Below, piece by piece: positions 27,649-35,808 of a stretch of DNA of 64,000 nt. The notes beneath the pieces are model-generated. The model worked only from the letters and a program-made list of their open reading frames with translations. It had not been told where the DNA came from and searched no databases. This DNA is from DATFNI01 sp963787205 (lineage in GTDB: Bacteria; Bacteroidota; Rhodothermia; Balneolales; DATFMH01), in the NCBI GenBank assembly GCA_963787205.1, contig CAWBCD010000045.1, positions 1-64,000 on the forward strand, in the 5' to 3' direction. Numbering within the stretch: the first letter of the stretch is position 1; every line of letters starts with the position of its first letter. The position numbers and the translations under genes are program-made.

Positions 27649-29145
27649 ATGCATGATAGCCGACCAACAACAAATAAGTTGCGACATTTGACAGGAGCGT
27701 GGTTTTTAGTCATCTGGATGATATTATCGATGCTCCCGATGATTGTTGGTTGTAAGCCGACTACACAGAGTACACCACCCGATACGACCAATCATCCACC
27801 CAGATACCAGAACACCGCTGACTGGACTCGTTTCGGTTGGGATGCAAAGCGCTCAAGCGCCCCTGTGGGACCGACCGGGATCACGGCAAATAATGTAGAT
27901 TCTCTCAGCCTGCGAAAGGTAGAACTTGATGGAACCGTTGATGCCTCGGCAATCTATCTTCGGGGGGTACAGGTAAACGGCAGTACTCATAACGTTTTCT
28001 TTGTAACAACGACCTATGGGAAGACAATAGCGATCGATGCCGATAATGGAACGGTACTCTGGGAATACACACCTTCCGGTTATAGCAAATGGGCTGGAAC
28101 GGCTCAGATCACTAATTCAACTCCTGTGGCTGATCCGGGACGTAAATTTATTTATACTGCCTCGCCAGATGGGTACATCCAGAAGCTCTCGGTAGCGGAT
28201 GGAAGTGTAATTTGGCGTACAGCGATTACAAAATTGCCCGCGCGTGAGAAGATTGCATCAGCTCTTAATTTCTTCCAGGGACATGTGATTGCCACAACTG
28301 GTGGCTATGTTGGCGATGCACCTCCCTACCAAGGGCATGTGGCGGTCATTGATGCCGGGAACGGCAAACTCCTGAGCGTTTGGAACTCCCTGTGCAGCGA
28401 TCAGTCCGGCCTCCTCGACCCATCCGGTTGTCCCGCTAGCGACTCGGCAATCTGGGCCCGGAGCGGCGCGGTCGTTGATACAACAACGGGCGATATCTAC
28501 TTCGCCACGGGTAATGCCCCATGGGACGGGAAGACAAACTGGGGGGATGCGGTGCTTGAACTTGACCCGGCTGGCAAACAACTTATCGGTAACTACACAC
28601 CTCAAAATACGCAGCAGCTTAACGCAACAGATTTAGATCTCGGTTCGACTGCACCTGTGTTGTTAGGTAATGGATTTATCGCACAGGGGGGCAAAGATGG
28701 AAAAATCCGGCTTCTCGACTGGAAAACCATGGAAGGTGCTTCACCTCACCAGGGCGGTGAAAGTCAGATCGTCACCACACCCTCCGGCACAGATCTGTTT
28801 ACCGCACCTGCCGTGCTACACACGGATACAACAACATGGATGTTTGCAGCCGACAACGGTGGTACTGAAGCATGGAAATTCAATGGTGCACAGCTCCAGT
28901 CAGTGTGGAGGAACAGCAATGGAGGTACAAGCCCGGTAGTTGCGGATGGTCTCCTATACGTCTATGACCCAGGTGGCGGTCTTCGTATCTATAAAGCTTT
29001 TACCGGTGATCAGATTGCGGACCTGAAGTGTGGCAGTGGCCACTGGAACAGTCCGATTATCGTTGATGGGATGATAGCACTACCGGAAGGCAACGCGAAC
29101 CGGCACAAGACAAGTGGCGTGTTTGATATCTGGCGACTTCCCTGA
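27649..29145 (+). CDS. PQQ-type beta-propeller lipoprotein
   Basis: About 498 residues from ATG 27649, chosen by the well-spaced AGGAGG. The N-terminus is a lipoprotein signal (LPMIVGC). The body is a repeated PQQ-like beta-propeller: GKTIAIDADNGTVLWEYTP, FIYTASPDGYIQKLSVADGSVIW, HVAVIDAGNGKLLSVWNS, KIRLLDWKTM, LLYVYDPGGGLRIY. Each repeat pairs a strand with a G..W or D.G tail, as in quinoprotein propellers. Some members bind PQQ and oxidise alcohols or sugars; others are scaffolds. No catalytic Asp-Cys pair or haem motif could be confirmed, so enzymatic activity is not claimed. It stands alone after the ROK kinase gene, and its translation signal is unlike the neighbours. Confidence 0.75.
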   Translation: MHDSRPTTNKLRHLTGAWFLVIWMILSMLPMIVGCKPTTQSTPPDTTNHPPRYQNTADWTRFGWDAKRSSAPVGPTGITANNVDSLSLRKVELDGTVDASAIYLRGVQVNGSTHNVFFVTTTYGKTIAIDADNGTVLWEYTPSGYSKWAGTAQITNSTPVADPGRKFIYTASPDGYIQKLSVADGSVIWRTAITKLPAREKIASALNFFQGHVIATTGGYVGDAPPYQGHVAVIDAGNGKLLSVWNSLCSDQSGLLDPSGCPASDSAIWARSGAVVDTTTGDIYFATGNAPWDGKTNWGDAVLELDPAGKQLIGNYTPQNTQQLNATDLDLGSTAPVLLGNGFIAQGGKDGKIRLLDWKTMEGASPHQGGESQIVTTPSGTDLFTAPAVLHTDTTTWMFAADNGGTEAWKFNGAQLQSVWRNSNGGTSPVVADGLLYVYDPGGGLRIYKAFTGDQIADLKCGSGHWNSPIIVDGMIALPEGNANRHKTSGVFDIWRLP

Positions 29146-29281
29146 TTTGAGCTCCTCAAACTTATCCTGAGGCAGGAGTGACTTGAAGGTCAATGAAATT
29201 TAAAATTAGAAAATTGGATATCTGCAGGCACGTTACCTGCAATAAGGAGTAAACAAAATGTAAATGTTATCCTTAGAAGTT

Positions 29282-29632
29282 TCATGATTCCGATGGCTTG
29301 GATCTGTTGCTCAGGTTTTCCAGTAACTGCAGCATCCCGAGGTTCTGTAATTTATTGGAGCCGTCCATCCACATCATCAGAAAGAGCAGCGCCATCCATC
29401 CGGATATGAAAAGCTGGGTGACTGTTGCTTCTCCACAAAGCTGAAAGGTGAAAAAAGCTGCGAATATGACAGCTGAGATCAGGCCAAGTCGGCTCCCCTT
29501 TTTAGCTTTCTTGATTTCCGTCTCAAAATTGAAATTATCTTTTACAAATTGTACCCTGTCCCGGACAAATAGCTTTCTGAAATCTGTGATGTTTTTCCAC
29601 TTCAGACGTATAATCTGTTCTTCCTGTTCCAT
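29282..29632 (-). CDS. Hypothetical small membrane protein
   Basis: A 116-residue protein. A basic N-terminal cytoplasmic part (about 1-45, MEQEEQIIRLKWKN...KKAKKG) is followed by two adjacent membrane helices (about 49-66 and 72-90) and a short C-terminal tail ending SNRSKPSES. It is transcribed opposite to its upstream neighbour. Reading frame and hydrophobic pattern support a real protein; I do not recognise the family and no function is proposed. Confidence 0.6.
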   Translation of the reverse strand: MEQEEQIIRLKWKNITDFRKLFVRDRVQFVKDNFNFETEIKKAKKGSRLGLISAVIFAAFFTFQLCGEATVTQLFISGWMALLFLMMWMDGSNKLQNLGMLQLLENLSNRSKPSES

Positions 29633-30721
29633 AGATCAACTGCAATCTTATAATCCCCATGGGGTACTTTTCCCCAGACATTGTAGCTAAATATCGTCTG
29701 ATATTCCAGTGTTGTGCCTGCCAAAGAATTAAGCCTCTAAAATGCTGTTTTAAACTTGAATCTTTGATCCATTAATTACTACTAAGTATTTAGTAAAACA
29801 GTAACTTATCTTATTTCTAACGAATATAATTGGCATAAAGGATTATATTGGGAAGTAGTTCATTTCCATGATTATATAATGGATGTAAAGGCAGAACGAA
29901 CCACTCTCTTTGAAGTAAAATTATATTCAGTTTCGATGTCAACTCGTGATGATTCGTTCCATAGCTGGGTAGTTGAAATTAAATGACAGGAACCTGGTAT
30001 TAAAACGAGTATTAGTCTTCACCCAAAAAACACTTCAATCAACACGACTGGTAATCTTCGGGAAGGTATGCGATTTTTCCCGGGAACCGGACAACCAGGT
30101 TCACGCATTGCCTGAAACTCCAAAAAGATAAAACTCAATTGGTTTCACCAGATAAGTTCCTCTTTGGCAGGGGATGAGAGGGAAAAGAAAGATAAAAACC
30201 GATACTAACTTTCTTTTATTCATGTCTTCCCTTCACAAATTGATGATGACCGCCGCAGGTGATCATTCATAACAGAATATCTTCAAGACGAATGATCAGG
30301 AAGCCTCAAAACAGGGAAGATCTTCAGGTTGGATTTAGGGTATAAATTCATGATAACCGAAATCCTGGAAGAAGGAGGTGGTTAGTTGTTAATGAAGGCA
30401 AGCCAACTGATACTAATTCAATCAAATAAAGTGTAGGACTTCATAACAAGTTGGCGGTATTTTTTGGAGAGAATCTCACAGCCTGTGTTTGTAGGTCCAT
30501 TCATCTGGAAATATGGCTGCATGATATTGATTCTTCCATGTACCTGTGGATTATAAACCTCGACAAGTTAATAGATATCGACTCTTTATAAAGGGTAAAC
30601 GGATAACCCGGGAACCACTCAGGGACCGGAAAAAGTCGGGGAAATAAATGCTTTCTGAGGGGAATGTTGCACGTGGCAACTGTAAGAATCCCATCTAATA
30701 GAATTTAAAGGAGTAATAACT
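29633..30721. other. 1.1-kb intergenic region before the STN-less susC
   Basis: No complete gene is visible. This gap sits exactly where the other SusC genes of the window have fecI and fecR. A 16-codon stretch resembling a FecR start lies at 29936-29986 and an 8-bp inverted repeat (TGATCATT 30260-30267, AATGATCA 30291-30298) could be an operator or chance. AAAGGAG at 30707-30713 precedes the susC ATG at 30722 as a ribosome site. The rest reads as non-coding and AT-rich. Confidence 0.55.
29936..29986 (+). pseudogene. Possible remnant of a fecR start
   Basis: Reading from ATG 29936 gives 16 codons, MSTRDDSFHSWVVEIK, then TGA. The core DDSFHSW matches the anti-sigma N-terminus of the intact FecR proteins in this window (DESFHCW at 39322, NDSFRRW at 55294, DHSFRRF at 10669). 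It lies upstream of an STN-less susC, exactly where a fecR is expected. The match is short, so chance is possible; no further FecR sequence could be followed downstream. Confidence 0.35.
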
Positions 30722-33700
30722 ATGGAAAGATGTAAGTTACTGCGCACAGGGCTATTCCTGTTGATTTTTTCAGTAGGCGTGGTTATTGATGATGCTTTTC
30801 CGAAATCACCCTCTACTGGTAGTTCGGAGGAATGGTCTTCCGTAATACTGCCGTCAGGCAACGAAAATGTTGGAATTTTACAACAGCAGCCTATCACCGG
30901 TAAGGTTACGGATGCTTCGACCGGGGAGTCCTTGCCTGGTGTGAATATTATCGTACCTGGAACAAATATCGGTACAGCGACGGATATCAGCGGACATTAT
31001 TCGCTAAATGTTCCGGAGACGTCCGATAGTTTGACCTTCTCTTATATCGGTTATACGCCACAGACCATAGCCATCGGAGGCCGGACGACCATAAATGTGC
31101 AATTGAATCCAACGACTTTGAAATCCAGCCAGGTTGTAGTTGTTGGGTATGGTACACAACAAAAAAAGGATCTGACCGGATCAATATCGCAGGTTAGTGG
31201 CACAGAAGTGGCAAGAATTCCGACAACGGATGTTAACAACGCACTGCAGGGCAAGGTGGCCGGGGTGCAGGTCACACCAAATTCCGGCCAGCCGGGTGAA
31301 GGAGCCACTGTCCGTATCCGGGGAGTCGGCACACTGAATGACGCGTCTCCCATTTATGTGGTTGACGGCATGATCACTGATAATATTTCATATCTCAACC
31401 CGGACAACATCGAATCGATGGAGGTTCTGAAAGATGCCTCTGCTACTGCCATATACGGTTCACGTGGGGCCAATGGTGTGATCATCATTACAACCAAGCA
31501 CGGCAGCCGGAACCAGCCGACTCAATACACCTTCAACGCTTATTACGGATGGCAGGAGATTCAGCATAAAATATCACTGACCAATGCGGAGCAGTATGCG
31601 ACCCTGGTAAATGAGCTGAATGCCAACGAAGGCCGCGATCCTGCTTTTCAAAATCCATCGCAGTATGGCAAAGGAACTGATTGGCAAAACCTGGTATATG
31701 ATACGGCCCCAATGATGAATTACGATATGTCTGTGTACGGCGGGACCGAGCATATGACATATAATGTCAGTGGAAGCTATATAAAGCAGAAGGGGATCAT
31801 CTCGGGAAGTAATTACGAACGGATGGCTCTTCGGGTTAACAACACTTACTTCCTGTCAGATTTCGTCCACATAGCACATAACATCGCTTTTATGCACAGC
31901 TATCAGCAGCTGGCAGCAAACGGGGTGGTAGGTGACGCCTACCGCGCAGATCCCACCAAAACGGCATATGATGAAAACGGCGATTTCAGTAATATAACCG
32001 CCATGGCACCAGTGGGCAATCCGTTAGCCGCTATTTACTACCTGCATAATCGCTATTATAACGACCGTTTGGTTGGAAATGTATATGCAGATTTCAATTT
32101 CCTGAAATCCTTTGAATTCAAAACCAGTTTCGGTCTGGATGCAGGCTGGGCAAACAATAAAAACTTCACGCCCGAATACATAGTATCACCCATCCAGCAA
32201 AGTCAGTACAGTACCCTAACTGTAAACAACGACAATTCCAGGAACTGGCTGTGGGAAAACACGGCGCACTACCGGGCAACATATGGTCAGCATAACATCA
32301 CTGCCCTGGCGGGCATCACCTTCCAGGGATACAAAGATGAAACGCTTGGCGGTACTCGTAACAATATCGCAGCCAATGGAAATAACCCGGCCTTATGGTA
32401 CCTGAACGCAGGCGACCAAACAACGGCGTCGAATAGCAACGGGGCTTCGGACTGGAGCATGCTTTCGTACCTGTTCCGTGTGAATTATTCGTTCATGGAC
32501 CGCTACCTGTTGACAGCAACGTATCGTATCGACGGTTCCTCCAGGTTTGGAAAGAATAACCGGTATGGTCACTTCCCCTCGGTTGCAGCCGGTTGGCGCA
32601 TTTCTGATGAACCGTTCATGCAGAATGTTTCATTCATCAGCAATCTGAAGCTGCGCGGTAGTTGGGGGAAGATTGGCAATGATAAGATCAGTGCTTACCC
32701 GGGTATCCCTACCATTCAAAGCAACCTGAATTATCCATTCGGTCCCGATGAATCTCTTAATCCGGGTGCAACAGTCACGTCTTTGGCAAATCCGGCGGTT
32801 ATGTGGGAGGAAACCGAACAAACCGATATCGGGCTGGAATCAGGATTTCTGGACGGCAGGCTAACATTCGAAGTAGATTATTACAACCGTAAGACAAAGG
32901 GTATCCTCGTACAGGCACCGATACCGGCTTATGTCGGAGCCAGCAATAATCCGGTGGTCAACGCTGCACAGGTGACGAACCGCGGGTTTGATTTTAACCT
33001 CAAGTGGTCTGATTTGTTGGGTGAACTGAGCTATAATATCGGTCTCGTGGCTTCGACTGTGCACAACGAGGTAAACAGCATTGGTCAGGGAAGAGATGCC
33101 ATCTTCAGCGGAGGGACCGGCGAAGGCGGCAAGCTGGCGACACGCACCGCACCGGGGCATCCGATAGGTGCCTTTTACGGATACAAGGTGATAGGAGTGT
33201 TCCAGGATCAGAATGACCTGCAGAACAATGCCCAATATGGAACCGAGGTGCCCGGAGATCTGAAATTTGCCGATCTAAACGGCGATGGAATCATCACCTC
33301 AGATTCAGACCGGACATATCTTGCATCGCCAATACCCAGTTTCATTTTCGGGGCTAACATTGGTGCAAGGTACCGGAATATCGATCTACAGGTGAGTATC
33401 AGCGGGCAGACGGGCAATAAAATATACAATGCGAAGAAGACCGCCCGTTTTGGGACGCCGAACTTCGAGAAGTCTTATTTGAATCGCTGGAATGGAGCCG
33501 GGACAAGCAACTGGGAACCACGGGTAACCAACGGCGGCGTAAACTACCTGGTTTCCGATCGGTTTCTGGAAGACGGATCATACCTGAAAATACAGAATAT
33601 CCAGCTCGGCTATACACTGCCATCACGCTGGATGGCACCGGCCTACCTGCGAAGAGTCCGGTTATACGCCAGTGTTACCAACCTGATCACATTCACCAAG

Positions 33701-33814
33701 TACAGTGGATATACACCGGAAATAACCGGCTCGGACGTGATCAGCAGCAGCATTGATCAGGGAGTGTACCCTGTCGCGCGGACATTCTCGCTCGGCTTAA
33801 CGATTGATTTCTAA
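30722..33814 (+). CDS. SusC-type TonB-dependent transporter without STN domain
   Basis: A 1030-residue protein. After the signal peptide region (about 1-27) and a short linker, the carboxypeptidase-like domain begins near residue 58 (ITGKVTDASTGESLPGVNI), followed by plug (IYVVDGMITDNISYLNPDNIESMEVLKDASATAIYG) and barrel ending LGLTIDF. It closely parallels the SusC at 40417 segment by segment, but that paralogue has about 75 extra residues forming an STN domain; here they are replaced by about 30 unrelated residues. Without STN it should transport but not signal through FecR. It is paired with the PDZ-bearing SusD 44 bases downstream. A good ribosome site (AAAGGAG) precedes the start. Confidence 0.93.
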   Translation: MERCKLLRTGLFLLIFSVGVVIDDAFPKSPSTGSSEEWSSVILPSGNENVGILQQQPITGKVTDASTGESLPGVNIIVPGTNIGTATDISGHYSLNVPETSDSLTFSYIGYTPQTIAIGGRTTINVQLNPTTLKSSQVVVVGYGTQQKKDLTGSISQVSGTEVARIPTTDVNNALQGKVAGVQVTPNSGQPGEGATVRIRGVGTLNDASPIYVVDGMITDNISYLNPDNIESMEVLKDASATAIYGSRGANGVIIITTKHGSRNQPTQYTFNAYYGWQEIQHKISLTNAEQYATLVNELNANEGRDPAFQNPSQYGKGTDWQNLVYDTAPMMNYDMSVYGGTEHMTYNVSGSYIKQKGIISGSNYERMALRVNNTYFLSDFVHIAHNIAFMHSYQQLAANGVVGDAYRADPTKTAYDENGDFSNITAMAPVGNPLAAIYYLHNRYYNDRLVGNVYADFNFLKSFEFKTSFGLDAGWANNKNFTPEYIVSPIQQSQYSTLTVNNDNSRNWLWENTAHYRATYGQHNITALAGITFQGYKDETLGGTRNNIAANGNNPALWYLNAGDQTTASNSNGASDWSMLSYLFRVNYSFMDRYLLTATYRIDGSSRFGKNNRYGHFPSVAAGWRISDEPFMQNVSFISNLKLRGSWGKIGNDKISAYPGIPTIQSNLNYPFGPDESLNPGATVTSLANPAVMWEETEQTDIGLESGFLDGRLTFEVDYYNRKTKGILVQAPIPAYVGASNNPVVNAAQVTNRGFDFNLKWSDLLGELSYNIGLVASTVHNEVNSIGQGRDAIFSGGTGEGGKLATRTAPGHPIGAFYGYKVIGVFQDQNDLQNNAQYGTEVPGDLKFADLNGDGIITSDSDRTYLASPIPSFIFGANIGARYRNIDLQVSISGQTGNKIYNAKKTARFGTPNFEKSYLNRWNGAGTSNWEPRVTNGGVNYLVSDRFLEDGSYLKIQNIQLGYTLPSRWMAPAYLRRVRLYASVTNLITFTKYSGYTPEITGSDVISSSIDQGVYPVARTFSLGLTIDF

Positions 33815-33858
33815 GCAGCAGCGTGAAACAGAAATTTTAAAGTCTAGGTACTACGATT

Positions 33859-35742
33859 ATGAATACCATAAATAAAAAAACAATTGTCGAACTAGTCGCC
33901 GGACTGTTGATAGTGATGTTGAGCGTGGGCTGTAATAATTTCCTGAATAAGAAGCCCCTCGGTGAACAAACATCCGAAACTTTTTTCCAGACTCAACAGG
34001 ATGCTGTTGATGCGACTAACGCCACCTATCAGAGCCTCCAGACATGGCAGATCCACGTGTTCTCATGGCTCGGTTTGACGGACATCATATCTGATGATGC
34101 CGACAAAGGAAGCACCCCGACCGATGCACCATTCCTGCTGGACCTGGATAACCTGCAATATGATCCTGGAAACCTGGCTTTTGCGGATCCATGGGCCGGT
34201 TATTACAGGGGTATCTTCAGGGCTAACCAGGCCATAACGTATATCCCGAATATCAGCGACATGGACGCGACTTTGAAGGCACGCCTCATCGGTGAAAATG
34301 AGTTTCTGCGGGCTTATTTCTATTTCTTCCTTGTCCGCGGCTGGGAAAACGTTCCGCTGATCACCAAGCCGCTGTTGCCATCAGAGTATTACAATCGTCC
34401 TAATTCCACAGCGGATTCGGTATATGCGCAGATTATCAGGGACCTGATGGATGCTGTCCAGAATTTGCCGCTGAAGTCACAATATGCTAGTTCCGATCTG
34501 GGGCGGGCCACCAAAGGGTCCGCTGAGGCACTATTAGCCAAAGTCTACCTGTTCCGCGGCGATTACACTAACGCCTTGAATTATGCAGAAATGGTAATCA
34601 ATTCCAATGAATATGGCCTTGCACCCGATTACGCAAATATATTCAGGCTCGCCGGTGAGAATTCTTCGGAAAATGTGTTTTCGGTGGAAAATACAGCGAC
34701 AGCAAGCGGACAGGGTGGTAGCCAGTATAACCAGGTACAGGGAGTCCGTGGTGACCCAAACCTGGGATGGGGATTTAATAATCCTTCCCAAAACTTACTG
34801 GCCTCCTACGAACAAGGCGATCCGCGCCAGGAGGCAACGACTTTGTTCGTCTGGGAATCACTTCCGGATGGATCCGGATTGGCCGTTCACGATAATCCAA
34901 ACATGAATAATGAAGACTACAATCAAAAAGCATTTGTGCCGCTTGACCATATCGGCGGACAAGGCGATGGTCCGGGCAATATCCGCATCATCCGGTACTC
35001 GGATGTGCTGTTGATTGCCGCAGAAGCCGCTTATCAAACCGGTAATGCCACCAAAGCGCAGCAATATTTGAATATGGTACGAAACCGGGCCAGAGGCGGG
35101 CAGACATCAACGATTGGTGTATCAGTTGAAGCCGTGGCATCGATCATTGCCGATACACTGAATATGCCCGGGATAAATGGTATGCCATTCATACGTTATG
35201 TATGGAATAGCAGTCCTGCTTCAAATGCCGGTTTGAAACGCTTTGCCTTCTCGCTGGAGAATAACAGCAGCTTAATAGTGGTTGACACACTGGATGTTAT
35301 CCAGAGCCTGAACGGAACGGCAGTTAACAGCATGGCTGATTATATGAACGCAATGCAAAATATATCTCCGGGTACAAATGTGACTGTTACTGTCGAACGG
35401 ATAATGCAAACCTATAACGGTCAGACACAGTCGAATACAACCACAACACAGACTGTTGTGGCCAATATGACTTCAGCCGCTTTGCTTCCTGATGTGTCGG
35501 CTACGGGCTCCAACCTGCTGCATGCCATCTGGCAGGAACGCCGGTCTGAACTGGCTATGGAACAACATCGCTGGTTTGACCTTTTGAGGCAAAACAAGGT
35601 GCAATCGGGATGGGCACAACAGGAAATGGCAAAGGCCGGAAAGGTCTTTACGAATAAAAATACCATATTCCCGATTCCAACAACTGAAATCGATTTGAGC
35701 AATGGCACGCTCAAGCAGAACTCAGTATGGATTGGTCAGTAA
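33859..35742 (+). CDS. SusD/RagB lipoprotein with inserted PDZ-like domain
   Basis: A 627-residue lipoprotein (LSVGC, Cys25). The SusD frame is complete: ETFFQTQQDAVDATNATY, NEFLRAYFYFFLVRGWENV, LGRATKGSAEALLAKVYLF, RYSDVLLIAAEAAYQTGN and, near the end, WQERRSELAMEQHRWFDLLRQ. Between VRNRARGG (residue 414) and WQERRSEL (558) lie about 140 residues instead of the usual 20-40. The insert contains SSPASNAGLK (451-460), DVIQSLNGTAVNS (479-491) and ISPGTNVTVTVERI (502-515), in the order and spacing of a bacterial HtrA-type PDZ domain with one enlarged loop. The paralogue at 43813 has the same insert. SusD normally caps SusC and binds glycan; the PDZ-like part is likely an added protein- or peptide-binding module. 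Confidence 0.88.
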   Translation: MNTINKKTIVELVAGLLIVMLSVGCNNFLNKKPLGEQTSETFFQTQQDAVDATNATYQSLQTWQIHVFSWLGLTDIISDDADKGSTPTDAPFLLDLDNLQYDPGNLAFADPWAGYYRGIFRANQAITYIPNISDMDATLKARLIGENEFLRAYFYFFLVRGWENVPLITKPLLPSEYYNRPNSTADSVYAQIIRDLMDAVQNLPLKSQYASSDLGRATKGSAEALLAKVYLFRGDYTNALNYAEMVINSNEYGLAPDYANIFRLAGENSSENVFSVENTATASGQGGSQYNQVQGVRGDPNLGWGFNNPSQNLLASYEQGDPRQEATTLFVWESLPDGSGLAVHDNPNMNNEDYNQKAFVPLDHIGGQGDGPGNIRIIRYSDVLLIAAEAAYQTGNATKAQQYLNMVRNRARGGQTSTIGVSVEAVASIIADTLNMPGINGMPFIRYVWNSSPASNAGLKRFAFSLENNSSLIVVDTLDVIQSLNGTAVNSMADYMNAMQNISPGTNVTVTVERIMQTYNGQTQSNTTTTQTVVANMTSAALLPDVSATGSNLLHAIWQERRSELAMEQHRWFDLLRQNKVQSGWAQQEMAKAGKVFTNKNTIFPIPTTEIDLSNGTLKQNSVWIGQ

Positions 35743-35752
35743 ACAAACAAAA

Positions 35753-35784
35753 AAGGAGATGCGGAATCGCATCCGCATCTCCTT
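35753..35784 (-). terminator. Terminator after the minus-strand GH3 gene
   Basis: A 12-bp perfect stem (35753-35764 with 35773-35784) around an 8-base loop. Read on the minus strand it is followed by TTTTTTGTTTGTTT, a good uridine tract, so it ends the GH3 gene whose stop is at 35809. On the plus strand the T-run is absent, but the stem may still hinder read-through from susD. Confidence 0.8.
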
Positions 35785-35808
35785 AATATTGATCTAAAAG
35801 GTTATTTA

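Noticed and set aside
27649..29145. Quinoprotein dehydrogenase activity for the beta-propeller protein
   Set aside because: Propeller repeats are clear but no catalytic Asp/Cys pair or haem motif could be identified.
30260..30298. TGATCATT/AATGATCA inverted repeat before the STN-less susC as an operator
   Set aside because: 24-base spacing, a self-complementary core, and about 420 bases from the gene start make chance likely.
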